Below are positions 57,673 to 61,846 of a stretch of 61,846 nucleotides of DNA, one piece after another. The first letter of the stretch is position 1, and each line of letters starts with the position of its first letter. The notes under the pieces are model-generated. The model ran no database searches. It had not been told where the DNA came from and saw only the letters and a list, made by a program, of their open reading frames with translations. The position numbers and the translations under genes are program-made. Origin of the DNA: CAYPKW01 sp964411425 (lineage in GTDB: Bacteria; Pseudomonadota; Alphaproteobacteria; Dongiales; Dongiaceae); NCBI GenBank assembly GCA_964411425.1, contig CAYPKW010000008.1, forward strand, positions 1 through 61,846, written 5' to 3'.

Positions 57673-58209
57673 CTATCCCTTCAGCATGCGCACAAAGCGT
57701 CGAGCCGAAGTACCCTGCTTCCCGCCACCGCCGTGGAGCACCCCGCGGATGCGCAATCTGTACTGCTTCCGCCCCTGCAAGTTTAGTATCCTGGGATTCG
57801 TGAGCGTGGCCTCTCGAATAAGGTGCTTCTCAAGGATATCGATGGCTTTCGCGTTCACGTTGCCCTTTCGACGACCATAATGAAGAAGAAACAGCAGGGG
57901 CGTGCCTGACCCGAGACGATTAAGAATATTATTGTATTTCAGTTGCTTGTCGTTAGTGAATGCCTCCTGCGCGAACCCGCTCGTGGTTTTGCCGACATGC
58001 CACGGAAGCACACCTCCTTTGCGCCGGCGAATCGCGAAGACGTAGCAGCCGGGTAGACGCGAAAACGGCTTGTCGTTCCAGAAATCACTGTGTGCCTTGT
58101 CGATATCTATCTCGTCGCCGCCCTTCCTTCTTCGCACCGGAACTCGGAATGGGCCGTAGACCGCGAACAGCGGCGAGTTTTCTATGTCAGCACCCTTGTT
58201 TCGCGACAT
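57673..58209 (-). CDS. Hypothetical protein, possibly GIY-YIG-like
   Basis: A 178-residue basic protein. The middle (GCYVFAIRRRKGG, PWHVGKTTSGFAQEAF, KYNNILNRLGSGTPLLFLLHY) resembles a GIY-YIG nuclease fold: a G-Y-V strand then V-G-K-T. This is a weak call. The codon use and sequence are visibly more AT-rich than neighbours (for example around 57921-57960), suggesting recent gain. ATG 58209 is used; the upstream extension shadows sdhA. It lies between sdhA (11 bp) and the DUF4258 pair. Confidence 0.62.
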   Translation of the reverse strand: MSRNKGADIENSPLFAVYGPFRVPVRRRKGGDEIDIDKAHSDFWNDKPFSRLPGCYVFAIRRRKGGVLPWHVGKTTSGFAQEAFTNDKQLKYNNILNRLGSGTPLLFLLHYGRRKGNVNAKAIDILEKHLIREATLTNPRILNLQGRKQYRLRIRGVLHGGGGKQGTSARRFVRMLKG

Positions 58210-58220
58210 GACGCAGCCTC

Positions 58221-60011
58221 TCAATACACCCTCGCCTTGGGCGGAAAGGACTGCACTTCGTTGCTGAGCGGGTTCAAGTGCACGGGGCGGTAATCGAAAC
58301 GGGGCCGCCCGTCCTCGGCGCACCAGACGAGGGTATGTTTCAGCCAGTTGGTGTCGTCGCGCTGCGGGAAGTCCTCGCGTGCGTGCGCGCCGCGGCTTTC
58401 GGTGCGGTTCGCGGCCGAGGCCATGGACACGACGGACTGGTACAACAGGTTGTCGAGCTCAAGCGTTTCCATGAGGTCGCTGTTCCAGATCATCGAGCGG
58501 TCGAACACCTTCAGGTCGGCGCGTTTCATCCAGCACCGGCCCAGCCTCGCCATTCCTTCCGCCAACGTCTTGCCGGTCCGGAACACGGCGCAGTCGGCCT
58601 GCATGACCTGCTGCATCTCGAGGCGTAAACCCGCGGTGGGCGTGCCGCCGTCGGCGTGGCGCAGGCGGTCGAGCCGGTCGAGCGCGGCCAGGCCTGCGTC
58701 CTTCGGCAGCGCCCGGTGCGTCGCGCCCGGTTTCACGAGCTCGGCGCAGCGCTCGGCCGCGGCGCGCCCGAACACCACGAGGTCGAGCAGCGAGTTGGAG
58801 CCGAGCCGATTGGCGCCGTGCACCGAGACGCAAGCCCCCTCGCCCACCGCCATCAGCCCGGGCACGACGCGCTCGCCCTCGCCGTCCTTGAGCGTCAGCG
58901 CCTCGCCGTGGCGGTTCGTGGGGATGCCGCCCATGTTGTAGTGGCAGGTCGGCAGCACCGGGATCGGCTCCTTCGTCACGTCGACGCCGGCGAAGATGCG
59001 CGCGGTCTCGGAAATGCCGGGCAGGCGCTCGTGCAGCATCCCGGGGTCGAGGTGCTCCAGATGCAGGTGGACGTGGTCCCGTTCGGGTCCGATGCCGCGA
59101 CCGGCGCGCAGCTCCAGCGTGATGGACCGGCTTACCACGTCGCGCGAGGCGAGATCCTTGGCCGAGGGCGCGTAGCGCTCCATGAAGCGCTCGCCCTCGG
59201 CGTTGGTGAGGTAGCCACCCTCCCCGCGCGCCCCCTCGGTGATGAGGCAGCCGGCGCTGTAGATGCCGGTCGGGTGGAACTGGATGAACTCCATGTCCTG
59301 CAGGGCCAAGCCGGCGCGCAGCACCATGGCGTTGCCGTCGCCCGTGCAGGTGTGGGCCGAAGTGCAGGAGAAGTACACTCGCCCGTAGCCGCCGGTGGCC
59401 AGCACCGTCATGTGGGCGCGGAATCGATGGATGCTGCCGTCGTCCAGATTCCAGGCCACGACGCCGCGGCAAACGCCGTCCTCCATGAGAAGGTCGATGG
59501 CGAAATACTCGACGAAGAACTCGGCCCTGTGCCTGAGCGCCTGCTGGTAGAGCGTGTGCAGGATCGCGTGCCCGGTGCGGTCGGCCGCCGCGCAGGTGCG
59601 CTCGGCGATGCCCTCGCCGAAATGGGTCGTCATGCCGCCGAACGGCCGTTGATAGATCTTGCCGTCCGCGGTGCGGCTGAAGGGCACGCCGAAGTGCTCG
59701 AGCTCAACGATGGCCGGGACCGCCTCGCGGACCATGTACTCGATGGCGTCCTGGTCGCCGAGCCAGTCCGAGCCCTTGACCGTGTCGTACATGTGCCAAC
59801 GCCAGTCGTCCTCGCCCATGTTGGCGAGGGCGGCGCTGATGCCCCCTTGGGCCGCCACCGTGTGGCTGCGGGTCGGGAACACCTTGGTGATGCAGGCGGT
59901 CTTCAGGCCCTTCTGGGCGAGGCCGAAGGTGGCGCGCAGGCCCGCCCCGCCGGCGCCCACCACGACCACGTCATAGTCGTGGTCGGCGATCTCGTAAGCC
60001 CGCCCGGCCAT
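58221..60011 (-). CDS. sdhA: Succinate dehydrogenase flavoprotein subunit
   Basis: A 596-residue FAD subunit. VVVGAGGAGLRATFGLAQKG is the dinucleotide fold, the FAD-linked His is in RSHTVAAQGG, catalytic residues lie in FHPTGIY and GARGEGGYLTN, and GANRLGSNSLLDLVVFGR is at about residue 400. It precedes the inserted block and follows sdhD by 6 bp. Confidence 0.97.
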   Translation of the reverse strand: MAGRAYEIADHDYDVVVVGAGGAGLRATFGLAQKGLKTACITKVFPTRSHTVAAQGGISAALANMGEDDWRWHMYDTVKGSDWLGDQDAIEYMVREAVPAIVELEHFGVPFSRTADGKIYQRPFGGMTTHFGEGIAERTCAAADRTGHAILHTLYQQALRHRAEFFVEYFAIDLLMEDGVCRGVVAWNLDDGSIHRFRAHMTVLATGGYGRVYFSCTSAHTCTGDGNAMVLRAGLALQDMEFIQFHPTGIYSAGCLITEGARGEGGYLTNAEGERFMERYAPSAKDLASRDVVSRSITLELRAGRGIGPERDHVHLHLEHLDPGMLHERLPGISETARIFAGVDVTKEPIPVLPTCHYNMGGIPTNRHGEALTLKDGEGERVVPGLMAVGEGACVSVHGANRLGSNSLLDLVVFGRAAAERCAELVKPGATHRALPKDAGLAALDRLDRLRHADGGTPTAGLRLEMQQVMQADCAVFRTGKTLAEGMARLGRCWMKRADLKVFDRSMIWNSDLMETLELDNLLYQSVVSMASAANRTESRGAHAREDFPQRDDTNWLKHTLVWCAEDGRPRFDYRPVHLNPLSNEVQSFPPKARVY

Positions 60012-60017
60012 GCCCTC

Positions 60018-60359
60018 TCAGCCCCGAAACGCGATCATGGAGAGCGCCGCCACCGCCGCCAGTCCGAGCGCCGCGGCGGCGATCTGCACCAGCACGATGG
60101 CGGCGGCGGCAGCGGTTTCGCTCGACACGTAATCCTCGACCACGACCCGGAGGCCGAGTTGCGCATGGTGCAACGAGACGACGACGAACAGGACCATGAC
60201 GCCGAAGGAGAACGGCGAGCCGAGCCAGTCCACCGCCGCCGCCCGGTCGGCACCGGCGAGGGCGACCATCCAAACGACGAACCACACGGTGAGCGGCACC
60301 AGCGCCGCCGCGCTCAGGCGCTGCATCCACCAGTGCCGCACGCCTTGCTTGGCCTTCAT
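60018..60359 (-). CDS. sdhD: Succinate dehydrogenase membrane anchor subunit
   Basis: A 113-residue three-helix protein (LVPLTVWFVVWMVALAG, FGVMVLFVVVSLHHAQLGL, IVLVQIAAAALGLAAVAAL). A heme-ligand His is likely in SLHHAQLGLRVVVEDYV. ATG 60359 overlaps the sdhC stop (ATGA). Confidence 0.92.
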   Translation of the reverse strand: MKAKQGVRHWWMQRLSAAALVPLTVWFVVWMVALAGADRAAAVDWLGSPFSFGVMVLFVVVSLHHAQLGLRVVVEDYVSSETAAAAAIVLVQIAAAALGLAAVAALSMIAFRG

Positions 60360-60754
60360 CCTCCGGCCCCCTTGATCCAGTAGCCCGCCGCCCAGGCCGC
60401 GAGCGTGAGCGCAGAGGAGGCCCCGACCACTGCCCAGCCCGAGGCATAGACGGCGGGCAGCCCAAAACCGAGGCCGGCGTCCCAGAACAGGTGCCGGATG
60501 CCGTTGGCGAGGTGGAAGAACAAGGCGAACGACCAGCCGAGCAGGAGCAGGCGCCCGAGCCACGAGCCGATGAGCGCCTGTGCGTATGTGAATTCCGCCT
60601 CGCCCGCCGCCGCGGCGATCAGCCAATAGACCAGCAGCAGCGCGCCGAGCGAGAGTGCTATGCCCGTCGCCCGGTGCAGGATCGACAGCACGGAGGTCAG
60701 TTGCGGCCGGTAGACCTGCAAGTGCGGCGACAGCGGCCGGCGATGGACGGTCAA
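60356..60754 (-). CDS. sdhC: Succinate dehydrogenase cytochrome b556 subunit
   Basis: A 132-residue three-helix protein starting from TTG 60754 (L32 of the longer frame) after GAGGGG. SPHLQVYRPQLTSVLSILHRATG is the quinone-site segment and ALFFHLANGIRHLFWDAG contains the heme His. An ATG at 60847 would add 31 unlike residues, but it lies inside the predicted promoter spacer, so TTG is preferred. Either way the family call is safe. Confidence 0.88.
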   Translation of the reverse strand: MTVHRRPLSPHLQVYRPQLTSVLSILHRATGIALSLGALLLVYWLIAAAAGEAEFTYAQALIGSWLGRLLLLGWSFALFFHLANGIRHLFWDAGLGFGLPAVYASGWAVVGASSALTLAAWAAGYWIKGAGG

Positions 60755-60829
60755 CGACAGGCACCCCTCGCTGAGGCGGGTGCCGCGCCGGTCGGTTGCG
60801 GCGCGCCAAACCGCGGGAATCGGCCGCGA

Positions 60830-60858
60830 TTTAGCCTCGCCGAGCATGGCGAAGTCAA
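60830..60858 (-). promoter_or_regulatory. Candidate promoter of sdhCDA
   Basis: Minus strand TTGACT (60858-60853), 17 bp, GCTAAA (60835-60830). The -35 is five of six, the -10 weak. It lies about 75 bp before the TTG start of sdhC. Confidence 0.5.
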
Positions 60859-60957
60859 CTTCCGCTCGACCGCGACCAAGAGGCGGTTCGGGATTTCCTT
60901 AAGCGGCGCAGTTGGAAGGGCGATTACCTCTGAGATGAGGTCACTCTGCTGCTTCCG

Positions 60958-61563
60958 TTAGCTCAGCCCTCGCGGGGACGACGGTTCGCTTTCGTCGAGC
61001 GGGTTCCGGCTGAGCCAGCGGATGACATAGCTGGTGCTCTCATTCGGCGGAAAGACGGGGTAGAAGACGGTCTCGATCACCCGGTCGCGGACCACCAGCG
61101 TTAGGCGCTTGATGAGCCGCATGCCCTCCACCTCGAAGGTCGGCAGACGCAGCGCCGCGCAGAACTTGAACTCCGCATCGCTCAGCACCTCGAAGGGCAA
61201 GTGCAGGCGCGCCGCCATCTCCCGCTGATGGTCGGTCGTCTGCGTGCTCAAGCCGAACAGATCCGCTCCAAGCTCGGCAATTTCCCGGTGGCGGTCGCGG
61301 TAGGCGCAGGATTGCGGCGTGCATCCGCGAGCGCCGGGGATCATGTCCCAGCCGTTCGGCAGCGGCCTTCCGGGCACGCCGGTCATGGGATAGCAGTAGA
61401 TGACGGTCCTAGCTGCCGTCAGCCCCCCGAGATTGACCATGCGCCCAGCAGTCGAGCGCAAGGAGACGGGCGGCACGCGCATGCCGGTCAGATGGTTGCA
61501 CGCGCCATCGTCAACCGGTTTGGGCAGATCAGGCGGCAAAGGGAAATCGGTCGGATTCGTCAT
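60958..61563 (-). CDS. Peroxiredoxin-like (redoxin/AhpC-TSA) protein
   Basis: A 201-residue thioredoxin-fold protein. The stretch YCYPMTGVPGRPLP then WDMIPGARGCTPQSCAYRD carries the reactive cysteines in a family-specific Gly-Cys-Thr-Pro-Gln-Ser-Cys motif; DLFGLSTQTTDHQREMA and LPFEVLSDAE follow as in AhpC/TSA proteins. It probably reduces peroxides; the reductant is unknown. The C-terminal 15 residues are polar and probably disordered. Confidence 0.85.
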   Translation of the reverse strand: MTNPTDFPLPPDLPKPVDDGACNHLTGMRVPPVSLRSTAGRMVNLGGLTAARTVIYCYPMTGVPGRPLPNGWDMIPGARGCTPQSCAYRDRHREIAELGADLFGLSTQTTDHQREMAARLHLPFEVLSDAEFKFCAALRLPTFEVEGMRLIKRLTLVVRDRVIETVFYPVFPPNESTSYVIRWLSRNPLDESEPSSPRGLS

Positions 61564-61846
61564 CTCGCACCCTGTTGGTCAAGAAACTCTGGTCGAAAAG
61601 CTTATGCCCGCGGGTCCGGGAAATCTCGGATAAGATGACGGCGTAAGCGCCTGGAATCCCAGATTTGCGCTCGCAATCCTCCAGGCAGGCGTGATTTATT
61701 GTGGATAATTCAGTGGATAAACCTCGCGGGAGATGTGCGGATCCGCGGCATTTACTCACAAGAAAATTTGCGAATACTTCGATTCTCTGTTGCGATGCCG
61801 CGCGGCGTTCACCAATCTGTTGTCGGCACGTGCGTTCGTGCCGGGC
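61564..61846. other. Right-edge region upstream of the peroxiredoxin gene
   Basis: No supported gene; a 76-residue frame on the minus strand overlaps the peroxiredoxin start and lacks any recognisable domain. The stretch 61690-61790 is clearly more AT-rich than the rest of the window and contains two DnaA-box-like 9-mers. It may be a promoter region or the edge of a replication origin. Confidence 0.4.
61700..61720. other. Two DnaA-box-like 9-mers
   Basis: TGTGGATAA (61700-61708) is the exact complement of the DnaA box TTATCCACA. AGTGGATAA (61712-61720) differs by one base. Same orientation, 12-bp period, in an AT-rich stretch. This could be part of oriC or a DnaA-regulated promoter; the window ends too soon to tell. 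Confidence 0.45.

Noticed and set aside
58656..60383. 575-residue plus-strand ORF opposite sdhA
   Set aside because: Antisense shadow of sdhA/sdhD without any domain.
61529..61759. 76-residue minus-strand ORF at the right edge
   Set aside because: Overlaps the peroxiredoxin start and the DnaA-box region; no recognisable features.

Overview
The window reads as the chromosome of a high-GC alphaproteobacterium, most like the Rhodospirillales and relatives. Evidence is gene order as well as protein similarity by eye: rplU-rpmA-obgE-proB-proA-nadD-rsfS, rlmH-gpmI-envC-ctpA-rppH, atpHAGDC beside priA/fsa/DUF484/xerC, and sdhCDAB-mdh-sucCDAB-lpdA are all arrangements known from this class. No rRNA, tRNA, CRISPR array, phage or IS transposase was recognised. 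Similarity calls are from motif reading only; no database search was run.

Layout. 0.3-2.1 kb: two tandem secreted TPR proteins facing a bacterial phytochelatin synthase. 2.1-8.3 kb (minus strand): rsfS, nadD, an AbrB/VapC toxin-antitoxin pair, proA, proB, obgE, rpmA, rplU. 8.3-14.6 kb (minus strand): a tightly coupled seven-gene corrinoid/tetrahydrofolate one-carbon operon (DUF1638, a small 'virulence factor' domain protein, two MetF paralogues, MetV, a methyl-H4folate:corrinoid methyltransferase and a RACo-like activator). 14.8-16.3 kb: a DUF433/DUF5615/GNAT coupled module. 16.4-19.9 kb: an 1162-residue multidomain flavin/Fe-S oxidoreductase. 20-24.5 kb: a LysR regulator divergent from 3-hydroxybutyrate dehydrogenase, a patatin-like lipase and a type II NADH dehydrogenase. 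24.5-28.8 kb: a sarcosine-oxidase-like flavoenzyme coupled to histidine ammonia-lyase, a divergent MtbC-like corrinoid protein, and a cupin. 28.8-35.1 kb (plus strand): rlmH, gpmI, envC-like, ctpA, a divergent polysaccharide deacetylase and rppH. 35-41 kb (minus): a diiron protein, a 123-bp palindromic element, and atpHAGDC. 41-46.4 kb: priA, then fsa, DUF484, xerC and a CigR-like protein. 46.4-60.9 kb (minus): a TCA-cycle supercluster, sdhCDA, an inserted toxin-antitoxin/hypothetical block, sdhB, mdh, a 31-residue basic protein, sucC, sucD, sucA, odhB, a C39-type protease and lpdA. 61-61.8 kb: a peroxiredoxin-like protein and a pair of DnaA-box-like sites at the window edge.

The most interesting part is 8.3-28.3 kb. 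The genes look like the oxidative use of a methyl branch: a methylated compound would hand its methyl group to the corrinoid protein, then to H4folate, then be oxidised by MetF/MetV, with RACo-like reactivation of the cobalt. The substrate-specific (MttB-type) methyltransferase is not in the window. The pairing of histidine ammonia-lyase with an N-methyl-amine oxidase-like flavoenzyme, divergent from the corrinoid protein, suggests (as a hypothesis only) catabolism of an N-methylated histidine. A second theme is that conserved operons are interrupted: the usual rsfS-rlmH junction is split in a way explained by one inversion of about 26.7 kb, and small toxin-antitoxin modules sit inside the pro/nadD and sdh clusters.
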